In this document: positions 47,163 through 56,261 of the stretch, in pieces
How positions within the stretch are numbered: the stretch's first letter is position 1
How the letters are laid out: every line of letters begins with the position of its first letter
Source of the DNA: an uncultured Maribacter sp.
GTDB lineage: Bacteria > Bacteroidota > Bacteroidia > Flavobacteriales > Flavobacteriaceae
Assembly (NCBI RefSeq): GCF_947496775.1
Contig: NZ_CANMDU010000003.1
Coordinates: 248,001 to 312,000 of the forward strand
Length of the DNA stretch: 64,000 nt
Direction: 5' to 3'
Program-made: the position numbers and the translations under genes
Notes under the pieces: generated by a model
The model's database searches: none
The model's input: the letters and a program-made list of their open reading frames with translations, nothing else
What the model was told of the DNA's origin: nothing

Positions 47163-48218
47163 TTAATCTATTGCTTTTACAACAGATTTCGGAGCCTCTT
47201 TTTTACTACCATCAAAACCCGTAACACCACCAACTGTAGTATATTTCATGACATACTTTTTATCCGGGTAAATTCGTTGGTAAGCACTCTGACACATTAA
47301 TGTGGCTTCATGAAAGCCACAAAGAATTAACTTCAGTTTTCCGGGGTATGTATTTACGTCTCCAATAGCGTAAATTCCAGGAATATTAGTCTGGTAGTCC
47401 AGTGTATTATCTACTTTTATGGCATTCTTTTCTATTTCTAACCCCCAATTACCTATTGGTCCTAGTTTAGGAGATAAACCAAACAAAGGGATAAAATCGT
47501 CTACTTTTAAAACTATCTCCTCTTCTTTATTTTTTCTTATCAGAACAGTCTCAAGCTTATCTTTACCCTCTAAACCAATTATTTCAGCAGGTGTTATAAG
47601 GTTAATTTTCCCTTGGTTCTTTAAATTTTGGACTTTTTCAACAGAATCTAACGCTCCTCTAAATTCATTTCTTCTATGTACTAAAGTTACTTCCGAAGCT
47701 ATTTCCGCTAAAAATATACTCCAGTCTAAGGCAGAGTCTCCTCCTCCTGCAATTACAACCTTTCTATTTCTATATACTTCCGGGTCCTTAATCATATATG
47801 CAACCCCTTTATCTTCGTACTTCGATATATTGTCTAATAATGGTTTTCTAGGTTCAAAACTACCTAGCCCTCCTGCAATGGCAACGATAGGAGCATTATG
47901 CTGCGTTCCTTTATTTGTCGTTACAACAAAGGAATTGTCTTCTAACTTCTCTATAGTTTCTGCTCTCTCACCCAAGGTAAATCCCGGTTGAAAAGATTTT
48001 ATTTGCTCCATCAAATTATCAACTAAATCACCCGCTAGTACTTCAGGAAATCCCGGAATATCATATATAGGTTTTTTAGGATAAATTTCGGAACATTGAC
48101 CTCCCGGTTGTGGTAATGCATCAATTAAATGGCATTTTAATTTTAAAAGTCCTGCTTCAAAAACAGTAAAAAGACCCGTAGGTCCTGCACCAATTATTAA
48201 AATATCGGTTTTAATCAT
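47163..48218 (-). CDS. ferredoxin-NADP+ reductase, TrxR-like type
   Basis: A 351-residue flavoprotein. It has an FAD loop (ILIIGAGPTGLFTVFEAG), the CPGGQ-like segment LPQPGGQCSEIYPKKPIYD, an NADP loop (VVIAGGGDSALDWSI) with VHRRNEFRG, and the FAD motif GIYAIGDVNTYPGK. The redox-active CxxC of thioredoxin reductases is absent, which is the mark of the TrxR-like ferredoxin/flavodoxin reductases. It moves electrons between NADPH and ferredoxin. It lies downstream of mrp and nifU with a 71-base gap and a -7 box, so it may be both cotranscribed and separately expressed. Confidence 0.92.
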   Translation of the reverse strand: MIKTDILIIGAGPTGLFTVFEAGLLKLKCHLIDALPQPGGQCSEIYPKKPIYDIPGFPEVLAGDLVDNLMEQIKSFQPGFTLGERAETIEKLEDNSFVVTTNKGTQHNAPIVAIAGGLGSFEPRKPLLDNISKYEDKGVAYMIKDPEVYRNRKVVIAGGGDSALDWSIFLAEIASEVTLVHRRNEFRGALDSVEKVQNLKNQGKINLITPAEIIGLEGKDKLETVLIRKNKEEEIVLKVDDFIPLFGLSPKLGPIGNWGLEIEKNAIKVDNTLDYQTNIPGIYAIGDVNTYPGKLKLILCGFHEATLMCQSAYQRIYPDKKYVMKYTTVGGVTGFDGSKKEAPKSVVKAID

Positions 48219-48243
48219 ATAACAATTGCATTTTAAAAAATGT

Positions 48244-48251
48244 CAAATTTA
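48244..48251 (-). promoter_or_regulatory. possible -7 box of the ferredoxin reductase gene
   Basis: The minus strand reads TAAATTTG, a full TAnnTTTG match, 26 bases before the ATG and inside the 71-bp gap after nifU. No -33 TTG is evident. Confidence 0.3.
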
Positions 48252-48289
48252 TACTTGTGATTTTTCTTGATTTTATGCTAATTACCCTT

Positions 48290-48529
48290 CTACGCTACGT
48301 TTATAACTTCTTCTATTTGAGGTACATACTTTTTTATAGTCATTTCCACGCCGCTTTTAAGCGTCATTTGATTAACACTACAGCCTACGCAAGCTCCCTC
48401 TAATTTTACTTTAACTGATTTATCATCATCAATGGAAATTAAAGATATATCTCCTCCATCACTTTGTAAAAAAGGTCGAATTTCTTCCAGTGCTTTCTCC
48501 ACGTTTATTTTTACTTCTTCTGATGTCAT
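48290..48529 (-). CDS. NifU C-terminal-domain Fe-S scaffold
   Basis: A 79-residue protein that is a stand-alone NifU C-terminal domain: IRPFLQSDGGDISLISI, then the two cluster cysteines in GACVGCSVNQMT. It assembles and hands on an Fe-S cluster. It starts 4 bases after mrp, so carrier and scaffold are made together. Confidence 0.95.
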   Translation of the reverse strand: MTSEEVKINVEKALEEIRPFLQSDGGDISLISIDDDKSVKVKLEGACVGCSVNQMTLKSGVEMTIKKYVPQIEEVINVA

Positions 48530-48533
48530 ATCC

Positions 48534-49676
48534 TTATTTTTTTACACTGCTACAACCTGCCATTGTTGTAATTTTTATTGCATCCGTCGGTGGTAAACTT
48601 TCGTTTCTATTTACAACTTCTTGAACTACATTTTTTGTTAATTCTTCAAAAGCAGCTTCGATTGCCGTCGCCGTTTGCATTGCTGCTGGTCTTCCAACAT
48701 CCCCAGCTTCACGAATACTCTGTACCAAAGGTATTTCGCCTAAGAACGGTACTTTTAAGTCTTCTCCTAAATTTTTAGCCCCTTCTTTTCCAAAAATATA
48801 ATATTTATTGTTTGGAAGTTCTTCAGGTGTAAAATAAGCCATATTTTCCACAATACCCAAAACTGGAACGTTTATAGAATCTTGTTGAAACATTGCCACG
48901 CCTTTTCTTGCATCTGCTAAGGCAACTTCTTGTGGCGTACTAACAATTACAGCTCCTGTTACTGGCATGGCTTGCATAATACTCAAATGTATATCTCCTG
49001 TGCCCGGTGGTAAATCTAAAAGTAGAAAATCTAGCTCTCCCCAATGGGCATCAAAAATCATTTGGTTCAACGCTTTTGCCGCCATAGGTCCTCTCCAGAT
49101 CACAGCTTGGTTAGGTTGCGTAAAGAACCCTATAGATAGCATTTTAACCCCGTAATTCTCTACCGGTTTCATTTTGGATTTTCCATCTACATTCGTTGCA
49201 AGGGGTTTTTCATTCGCAACATCGAACATGATAGGCATGGATGGTCCATAAATATCGGCATCTAACAATCCTACTTTAAAACCCATTTTAGCTAAAGTAA
49301 CCGCTAAATTAGCTGTTACAGTTGACTTACCTACACCTCCTTTACCAGAAGCAACTGCTATTATGTTTTGAATTCCAGGAAGTGGTTTCCCTTTTATTTC
49401 ATTAGGCTTATTTGGTTTTGGAGTAGGTGCATCAACCTTTATATTGATTTTAATTTTTGCTTTTTCATAAACTTCTTTATGAATAACTTTTAAAATCTCT
49501 ACCTCCGTTTTTTTTCTTGCTTGTAGGCTTGGGTTACCAATAGTTATATCTACTTCTACCTCATCTCCAAAAACTTGAATGTTTTTAACAGCACCACTTT
49601 CTACCATATTCTGTCCTTCACCAGGTACAGTAATCAACTCTAAGGCCTTAAGGATATCTTGCTTTTTCAACTTCAT
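48534..49676 (-). CDS. mrp: Mrp/ApbC-type Fe-S cluster carrier ATPase
   Basis: About 380 residues. An N-terminal MIP18/DUF59 domain (residues 1-95; KALELITVPGEGQNMVESG) precedes a ParA/MinD-type ATPase. It has the deviant Walker A ASGKGGVGKSTVTANLA, LDADIYGPS and LLDLPPGTGD. Instead of an internal CxxC pair, a single conserved Cys lies in the tail (TMAGCSSVKK). It transfers Fe-S clusters to apoproteins. The frame reaches an ATG at 49682, but the ATG at 49676 gives the usual start. Confidence 0.93.
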   Translation of the reverse strand: MKLKKQDILKALELITVPGEGQNMVESGAVKNIQVFGDEVEVDITIGNPSLQARKKTEVEILKVIHKEVYEKAKIKINIKVDAPTPKPNKPNEIKGKPLPGIQNIIAVASGKGGVGKSTVTANLAVTLAKMGFKVGLLDADIYGPSMPIMFDVANEKPLATNVDGKSKMKPVENYGVKMLSIGFFTQPNQAVIWRGPMAAKALNQMIFDAHWGELDFLLLDLPPGTGDIHLSIMQAMPVTGAVIVSTPQEVALADARKGVAMFQQDSINVPVLGIVENMAYFTPEELPNNKYYIFGKEGAKNLGEDLKVPFLGEIPLVQSIREAGDVGRPAAMQTATAIEAAFEELTKNVVQEVVNRNESLPPTDAIKITTMAGCSSVKK

Positions 49677-49708
49677 AATCAAACTTACTTTGTATTCATT
49701 CTAAACAA

Positions 49709-49716
49709 CAAAGATA
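49709..49716 (-). promoter_or_regulatory. -7 box of the mrp-nifU unit
   Basis: The minus strand reads TATCTTTG, a full match to TAnnTTTG, 33 bases before the mrp ATG. The same octamer precedes mvaD. Confidence 0.4.
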
Positions 49717-49778
49717 ATGCTTAGGGGCGAGATGGTAAAGCTATTATATTGAAAAAGACTTGGTTGTAAAAAAAGTAA

Positions 49779-50591
49779 TATATACATTTATTTCCTAATT
49801 ATTTAAAAATTAATAGAGATTATCTTTATTGGGATAAAATTAAATACCTTCCATTTTTAGACTGGAAAGTCGAAGATGTATGGCTACAAATAAAATTTCA
49901 TGAAATACACCGATTAGTTACCAAAAACACCTTGGAACCTGGTAATATTGGTGTATTTAGAACGTCCAATGATGTACATGTAATGAACGAAGTTACAGGA
50001 GAGATTGTTCACACTCCACCAAAATATAACGAGCTTCAAGAACTGATGCAATCTTTTTGTGATTTTTTCAATTCTAACCCAAAAGAAAACTTTATTCATC
50101 CCATAGTTAAAGCCTCTATTCTACACTTCTTAATAGGCTACATTCATCCTTTTATTGATGGTAATGGAAGAAGCGCCAGAGCTATCTTTTATTGGTATTT
50201 ACTCAAAAACGGATATTGGTTAGCAGAATACCTTTCCATATCGCGTATTATAATGAAAACAAAAGTGCAATATGAAAAAGCATATATATACACAGAAATT
50301 GATGATATGGATGTCACTTATTTTATTCATTACCAAGTAAAAGTATTAACGCAAGCGTTTGAAGATTTAAAAAAACACATTGCCAAAAAGAAACGAAAGC
50401 ACTTAACAAAAGTCAATCATATAAAGGGTATTAATGAACGCCAAGCACAAATTCTCTATTGGGTAGAAAAAGATGAAAATAGATTTTTTACTGTAAAAGA
50501 GATAGAAACTATTTACTCCATAACCAATCAGACAGCAAGAACAGATTTAGAGGAATTGGTACAACTACAATACTTAAAAGATTGCCATTAA
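49779..50591 (+). pseudogene. Fic-domain AMPylase gene, start lost and internally shortened
   Basis: The active motif HPFIDGNGRSAR (50145-50180) is intact, preceded by the Fic core (NIGVFRTSNDVHV, TGEIVHTPPKYNEL) and followed by a winged-helix tail (NERQAQILYWVE; TNQTARTDLEEL). The frame is open from 49779 and reads INRDYLYWDKIKYLP then VWLQIKF, which resembles the far N-terminus of full-length Fic proteins. It then passes at about 49899 straight into HEIHRLVTKNTL. Roughly 100 or more residues, with the inhibitory helix (S/T-x-x-x-E-G/N), seem to be missing. No ATG, GTG or TTG occurs before the TTG at 49932, from which 219 residues could be made. It is probably a remnant, but a short active Fic cannot be excluded. 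Confidence 0.75.
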
Positions 50592-50648
50592 TAAAAAATC
50601 CTCTAATTATTGGAAAGGAGATAAGTTTAATAAAATATCATTTTAAAC

Positions 50649-51311
50649 TTAAATACGTCTTCCGTCCAATAAATTTATTATTCGTGACCCATACGCCGCA
50701 TTTTTCTCTGAGTGGGTTACTTGGATTATGGTAACACCATCATTATTTAATTGTTTAAATAGCTCCATAATTTCTTCCCCTTGTTTGGAGTTTAAGTTTC
50801 CTGTGGGTTCGTCAGCTAAAATTAATTTAGGGCTAGTAATTAAAGCTCTTGCAATACCAACTAATTGCTGTTGTCCTCCGCTGAGCTGAGACGGAAATAA
50901 ATCCTTTTTTCCAACAATATTAAACCTATCTAAACTATCCGCTACTAACGCCTTACGTTCAGAGCTTGACGTTTTATTATAAAGTAATGGCATTTCAAGA
51001 TTTTCCTTAACCGTAAGTTCATCTATTAAATGGTACGCCTGAAAAACAAAACCTATGTATTGTTTATATAGGTTTGCCCTATGCTTTTCTTTTAATGTGT
51101 GAACAGGTTCATCCATGAAATTATATTCACCTTCATTAAAACCATCCAACATACCTATTACATTAAGTAGGGTAGATTTTCCGGAACCTGACGGTCCCAT
51201 TATTGATATAAATTCTCCCTCTTCAACTGAAAGGTTAATGTCTTTTAAAAGAAAAACACGTTGTCCTCCTGATTGTACCCACTTGAAAATATTATTTAAC
51301 TGTAGTAACAT
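50649..51311 (-). CDS. ABC transporter ATPase, MacB/LolD type
   Basis: About 220 residues, soluble. Motifs are Walker A MGPSGSGKSTLLNVIG, Q-loop FVFQAYHLIDEL, signature LSGGQQQLVGIARAL, Walker B LILADEPTGNL and the H-loop VTHSEKNA, as in LolD/MacB/FtsE. The frame reaches an ATG at 51341, but that would overlap the permease gene. The ATG at 51311 lies 10 bases after the permease stop and gives the normal start. It is the only ATPase in the array and the last gene, so it presumably serves several of the permeases upstream. Confidence 0.93.
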   Translation of the reverse strand: MLLQLNNIFKWVQSGGQRVFLLKDINLSVEEGEFISIMGPSGSGKSTLLNVIGMLDGFNEGEYNFMDEPVHTLKEKHRANLYKQYIGFVFQAYHLIDELTVKENLEMPLLYNKTSSSERKALVADSLDRFNIVGKKDLFPSQLSGGQQQLVGIARALITSPKLILADEPTGNLNSKQGEEIMELFKQLNNDGVTIIQVTHSEKNAAYGSRIINLLDGRRI

Positions 51312-51321
51312 ATGTATTTTT

Positions 51322-53790
51322 TTATTCGTTTCGTAATGCATTAACTGGATTATTTTTAGCAGCTTTAAAACTTTGCCAACTAACCGTTAACAAGGCAATT
51401 GTAATTGCAACAACGCCAGCTAAAGCATAAATCCACCATGAAATTGAAGTTTTGTATGCAAAATTTTCCAACCACTTATCTATTGCATACCATGAAATAG
51501 GACAAGCAACGATGTAAGCTATTACAACCCATTTTATAAAATCGCGATTTAACATTACAATAATCTCATTGATTTTTGCTCCATTAACTTTTCTGACACC
51601 TATTTCTTTAATTCTCTTTTTAGTGTTAAATAAAGCTACTCCCAATAGCCCTAAACAAGAGATCAATAATGCTAAAAAAGTTGAAACACTCAATGTTTTA
51701 TTAAACTTCTGATCTCTGCCATATTGTTTTTCAAAAGTGCTATCAGAAAAGTTAAATATAAATTCTTCTTTAGGATATAAATTCTCCCAAATTGCCGCTA
51801 TCTGAGAAGTAATCTCGGTTATATTATTTGATGTAAGTTGCATTGAATAATACCCTACACCATGATCCCACTGCAAGTTTTGCATGTATATTGTAGGCTG
51901 CACCGTATTATGTAAAGAAACATGATGGTAGTTTTCCATCACCCCTTGAATTGCATAATTTTTATTGCCTATCACAATTACTTTTCCAATTGCTTTGTTT
52001 GGGTCTTTATATCCCATTTTTTCCATAGCAATTTTATTAATTAGCACCTCATCTGAATTCCATTTGCTTTGGTTTTTTAAATTTGATCCAGCAAGTAATT
52101 TTATGTCATAGGTATTTATATACCCTTCGTCTACGCTTATTTGATTAAAACTTGTTGCATAAGGTTCTGCCGAATTTATTTCTTTTACTTGATTGCTTTC
52201 GCGGTGCGGCATTTTTCCAGGAATACTTGAACTTACGGAAAAAGAATTTACGCCGCTAAGTGCTAAAACCTCATTTTTAAATGTCCGTAACTTATTTGGT
52301 ATATCGGGGTGTTGATTCATTGTCATAGGAGTAAAGCTATAAATGGTTTTATTACCATTAAACCCTAACTCCTTATCCATCATAAAATTCATTTGTTTAT
52401 AAATACCAAGAGTTGATACTATTAAAACAATTGTTATTACAAATTGTAATGTTACCGTTACCTTTTGACCCGTCCACTTTTGACGTATGCTGTTACTCCC
52501 TCCTTTTAACGCTCCAAAAATTCTATTTTTTACAATCGAAACAAATGGTATTGCTGCCGCCAATACTGTTATACCACCAGCTATTGCTAATACTATGAAA
52601 AGTGATGAATTACCTATTTGAGATAATCCTAACTGCGAAACTACAAGTCCGTGCGCCAATGGTATTGCAATAGCCAAAGCGAAAAAATTAAACACAAAAC
52701 TCTCCATAAGCATTATTTGAAATATCTGAGCATGCTTAGAACCATTAAGCACTCTTATGGTAAAGCCTTTTAAGCTTTCAATAGCAGAAATTGTATTTAA
52801 ATTGATAAAATTAATAATACACACTATGAGTACAACAGCAATAATTATATATAAAAAAAGTAGTTGTTTTTCATTGCCATTAGCCGAAATTTCATGCTCT
52901 AATTTAGATTTTAGATGAATATCTGCTACAGGTTGAAACAAAAAATTTATGTTAGAATCTTTCAAATTTTGAGGTAACGCCACTTTTTTTAGTAATGGTG
53001 TTACCATTGCTTTAATACTAGCAATGGAAGTTCCTTTTTTTAATTTAACATAACAATATGGACGATACTCTACAGGCGCACCCCATCTTCTAGTTTCATA
53101 TGGCGTTGGCTGATTAAATTCATAATCTGGATTGTCAATCAGTACTTGAGCTCTATTATCAAAATTTTGCATATAATAGAAGAGTGTTTTGTAGGATCCA
53201 ATCATATCAATTTTTATATGACTCTTGGCGGGTATATCTTCAAAAACGGCATCCACAACATACGTCCACCCCTCATTAACTGATATTTCTTTACCTAAAG
53301 GATTTTCATCTCCAAAAAGCTTTTTTGCAAAAGATTGCGAAATGGTAACACCATGAATGTTTTCTAACAATTCTTTGGACTCCGATTTCAAAATTTTTCT
53401 ATCAAATACTTCAAAAAACGAAGGGTCACTCCAAGCAAAATCTACATCCTGTATTTTTTGATCTGGCCCATTAAAAACAGTCACTATATCTTTTCCAAAA
53501 TTAACGTGAGAAACTACACCATGTATCTCCGCATCTAAAAGAGCCGAAGACCCTGAGAAATTTTTTGCAGACTTTAACTCTTCTCCCTCTTTATTGGTAA
53601 CGTCTAAAGCAACCCTATAAATATTCTCAGCACTCCCCCAAAAAGTATCATAACTCTCTTCAAATTGAATTTTTTCTGCTAGAAAAAGAAAAACTGCATA
53701 CCCTACGATTAACCCTAAAACTTTTGTTAGGGATAAAAATTTCTTACCTCCAAGACTTCTTAAAACTGTTTTTAGCACTTGACTATTCAT
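51322..53790 (-). CDS. FtsX/MacB-type ABC permease (array member 1)
   Basis: An 822-residue permease with the duplicated MacB layout: a helix near residue 25, a periplasmic MacB_PCD domain, three helices near 310-420, a second N-terminal helix near 460, a second periplasmic domain, and three last helices. The end matches the array (TKKRIKEIGVRKVNGA, PVNALRNE). It is the most diverged member: its first line is RSLGGKKFLSLTKVLG instead of KIAWRNLRKN. It ends 10 bases before the ATPase start. Confidence 0.9.
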   Translation of the reverse strand: MNSQVLKTVLRSLGGKKFLSLTKVLGLIVGYAVFLFLAEKIQFEESYDTFWGSAENIYRVALDVTNKEGEELKSAKNFSGSSALLDAEIHGVVSHVNFGKDIVTVFNGPDQKIQDVDFAWSDPSFFEVFDRKILKSESKELLENIHGVTISQSFAKKLFGDENPLGKEISVNEGWTYVVDAVFEDIPAKSHIKIDMIGSYKTLFYYMQNFDNRAQVLIDNPDYEFNQPTPYETRRWGAPVEYRPYCYVKLKKGTSIASIKAMVTPLLKKVALPQNLKDSNINFLFQPVADIHLKSKLEHEISANGNEKQLLFLYIIIAVVLIVCIINFINLNTISAIESLKGFTIRVLNGSKHAQIFQIMLMESFVFNFFALAIAIPLAHGLVVSQLGLSQIGNSSLFIVLAIAGGITVLAAAIPFVSIVKNRIFGALKGGSNSIRQKWTGQKVTVTLQFVITIVLIVSTLGIYKQMNFMMDKELGFNGNKTIYSFTPMTMNQHPDIPNKLRTFKNEVLALSGVNSFSVSSSIPGKMPHRESNQVKEINSAEPYATSFNQISVDEGYINTYDIKLLAGSNLKNQSKWNSDEVLINKIAMEKMGYKDPNKAIGKVIVIGNKNYAIQGVMENYHHVSLHNTVQPTIYMQNLQWDHGVGYYSMQLTSNNITEITSQIAAIWENLYPKEEFIFNFSDSTFEKQYGRDQKFNKTLSVSTFLALLISCLGLLGVALFNTKKRIKEIGVRKVNGAKINEIIVMLNRDFIKWVVIAYIVACPISWYAIDKWLENFAYKTSISWWIYALAGVVAITIALLTVSWQSFKAAKNNPVNALRNE

Positions 53791-53803
53791 GTTTTTCCAT
53801 TTA

Positions 53804-56239
53804 TTATTCCGTTCGTAAACTTTTTACAGGATTAACAATAGCTGCTCGTATACTTTGATAACTAACCGTAAGTATTGAAATGCCTACGGCCAACAATGCC
53901 GCCAATACAAACACCCACCAACCTATTTCTATTCGATACGAAAAATCTTCAAGCCATTTATGCATTGCGTACCAACCAATTGGTAATGAAACTACTATAG
54001 CAATACCTACCAATTTTAAAAAATCAGTTATAAGCGCAAACGTTATTTGACCCACACTTGCTCCTAACACTTTTCTAACTCCAATTTCTTTAGTTCGTTT
54101 TTCAGCGTTAAAAGCTGCTAAACCAAATAACCCTAAGCATGCAATTAATATAGATAGCATTGTAAACACAATAAATATGTTACTTAACCTTTGTTCATTT
54201 CGAAATGTATCGCTAAAAGAATCTTCCATGAAATAGTAATCAAAAGGTTGGCCGGGAGCAACAGTATTCCATACTTTTTCTACCCCAGCAATAGATTGCG
54301 CAAAATCTCCAGCCTCCAACTTTACTGCCATAGCACTAGCTCTAGCCCCCATATGAAGACTCAAAGCTTCAATACCTTCCCGTAAAGAGTTAAAATGAAA
54401 ATCTTTTAACACTCCAATTATCGTATAGTACACAGGGTTTTCTTCTCCTACAATGGGAGCATATTTTTTGCCAAGTGCCTCATTTGGAGATAGCCCCATT
54501 ATGGATAAAGCTCTTTCATTTACAAGAATTGCAGTAGAATCACTACTTCTACCGTTTTCAAAATCTCTACCTGCAATAAGTTCTAAACCAATAGTTGAAA
54601 CATAATCTGCATCTACTCCCCAAAACTGCATACTCACGGTTTTTTCCGAATTGCCTCCATCTTCTTGAGGTGAAAAAGCGTTATCACCTCTAGTAGAAGG
54701 TGTTGGAAAATAGCTAGACAAACTGGTGTTTTTAACATAAGCTAACTGTTTTACTTGCTCCTTAAAAGAATTCATTTTAGACCCAGCATTATAAACATCA
54801 TTAACAATTAAAACTTGGTCTTTAGAAAATCCTAAATCTTTATTCTGAATATATTTTAATTGTTGAAATACCACCAACGTACTTACAATTAAGAAAACTG
54901 AAATGGTAAATTGAAATACCACTAATGAGTTTCTAACTTTACCTCCTTCAACACTATTTTGACCTCCTCCTTTTAGTACTTTTACTGGAATAAATTTGGA
55001 CATAAAAAAAGCAGGATAACTACCAGATAATAACGCTAAAACAATTGTTGCGATTACCAAAATTAGCCAAAAAACAGGATTTGTAAATGGTAACGAAATG
55101 TCTTTACCAGCAAGCGAATTAAAAGAAGGTAACACTATTACCACAATTAACATTGCGAGTACTAAAGATAAAAGTGAAATTAATCCAGACTCCGTTAAAA
55201 ACTGCTTTATAAGCTCTATTTTATTGGAACCTAGTGTTTTTCTGACACCCACTTCTTTTGCCCTTTTTAACGAGTGAGCGGTAGACAAATTCATAAAATT
55301 AACGGCAGCCAAAACAATAAGAAAAATAGCAATAAATGATAGGATGTAAATGCTTTGAATATTATTATTTTGCGTTACCTCAGCAACCATGTTTGAATGA
55401 AGATGAATATCTTCAAGAGGCATGGTACTGAATATTAAATGATTTCCGTCCGCTTTAAATTGCTCCTCAGTAATACCTGGCATAAATCTTTGTACATTCG
55501 GAATTACATATTTTCCCAAAAAACCTTCAAGTTGTTCCTGCATATCTTCTGCATTTGCAGTAGGTATTAACTTTATAAATGTTTGGTAATTGTTACTCCC
55601 CCAATTCACAATTTTAGCATCCGCATAACCTTCCATAGACATGAAAACGGTGTATTCGCGTAAAAACGAATTCAAAGGTAAATCATCAATAACCCCTACA
55701 ACAGTGTAAGTATTAGTATTATCTACTAAAACACTTTGTCCAAGAACATTGGTAGACCCAAAATGTTTTTCAGCTGATGATTTGGTTAAAATTAAAGTAT
55801 TTGGTTCTTTAAGTGCGGTATTAGAATCTCCTGTTAACAAGTTAATTCCAAACATTTCAAAAAAGCTAGCATCGACATAGGTAGTCCTTTGCTCTTTGAT
55901 ATTTGCCTCAGTATCAAGTTTTCTAACAAGTAAACTTCCGTTAGTTCTAAAGCGAGTTGCCAATTCTACTTCAGAAAAATCATTTAATACCGCTTCTGCC
56001 ATAGGTGCAGGAGAGACAGCAAAGACTCTTTCTTCACCAGCAAAATTAATGTCGTTATTAATTCTATGAATACGTTCTGAATCTGCGAACATTTTATCAT
56101 AACTCAATTCATCATAAATATATAATGAAATAAGCAGCCCTCCTGCCATACCAACAGCTAATCCAAAGGTATTTATAAACGTAAAAAAGGGCTGCTTTCT
56201 TAGGTTTCTCCAGGCGATTTTAATATAAGTTTTAATCAT
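53804..56239 (-). CDS. FtsX/MacB-type ABC permease (array member 2)
   Basis: About 811 residues with the two-cycle MacB_PCD/FtsX layout. The N-terminus is YIKIAWRNLRKQPFFTFIN. The FtsX signatures AHSLKRAKEVGVRKTLGS and EKRTKEIGVRKVLGAS are present, and it ends NPVKSLRTE. The frame extends to 56272, but the ATG at 56239 is the standard family start and avoids overlap with the esterase gene. It lies 13 bases ahead of member 1 in transcription order. Confidence 0.92.
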   Translation of the reverse strand: MIKTYIKIAWRNLRKQPFFTFINTFGLAVGMAGGLLISLYIYDELSYDKMFADSERIHRINNDINFAGEERVFAVSPAPMAEAVLNDFSEVELATRFRTNGSLLVRKLDTEANIKEQRTTYVDASFFEMFGINLLTGDSNTALKEPNTLILTKSSAEKHFGSTNVLGQSVLVDNTNTYTVVGVIDDLPLNSFLREYTVFMSMEGYADAKIVNWGSNNYQTFIKLIPTANAEDMQEQLEGFLGKYVIPNVQRFMPGITEEQFKADGNHLIFSTMPLEDIHLHSNMVAEVTQNNNIQSIYILSFIAIFLIVLAAVNFMNLSTAHSLKRAKEVGVRKTLGSNKIELIKQFLTESGLISLLSLVLAMLIVVIVLPSFNSLAGKDISLPFTNPVFWLILVIATIVLALLSGSYPAFFMSKFIPVKVLKGGGQNSVEGGKVRNSLVVFQFTISVFLIVSTLVVFQQLKYIQNKDLGFSKDQVLIVNDVYNAGSKMNSFKEQVKQLAYVKNTSLSSYFPTPSTRGDNAFSPQEDGGNSEKTVSMQFWGVDADYVSTIGLELIAGRDFENGRSSDSTAILVNERALSIMGLSPNEALGKKYAPIVGEENPVYYTIIGVLKDFHFNSLREGIEALSLHMGARASAMAVKLEAGDFAQSIAGVEKVWNTVAPGQPFDYYFMEDSFSDTFRNEQRLSNIFIVFTMLSILIACLGLFGLAAFNAEKRTKEIGVRKVLGASVGQITFALITDFLKLVGIAIVVSLPIGWYAMHKWLEDFSYRIEIGWWVFVLAALLAVGISILTVSYQSIRAAIVNPVKSLRTE

Positions 56240-56261
56240 GATTGTTCTATTTTTTAACATC

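Noticed and set aside
50623-50650. AAGTTTAA/TTAAACTT inverted repeat between fic and the ATPase gene as a terminator
   Set aside because: The stem is all AT apart from one G-C pair and no T-run follows on either strand; too weak to call.
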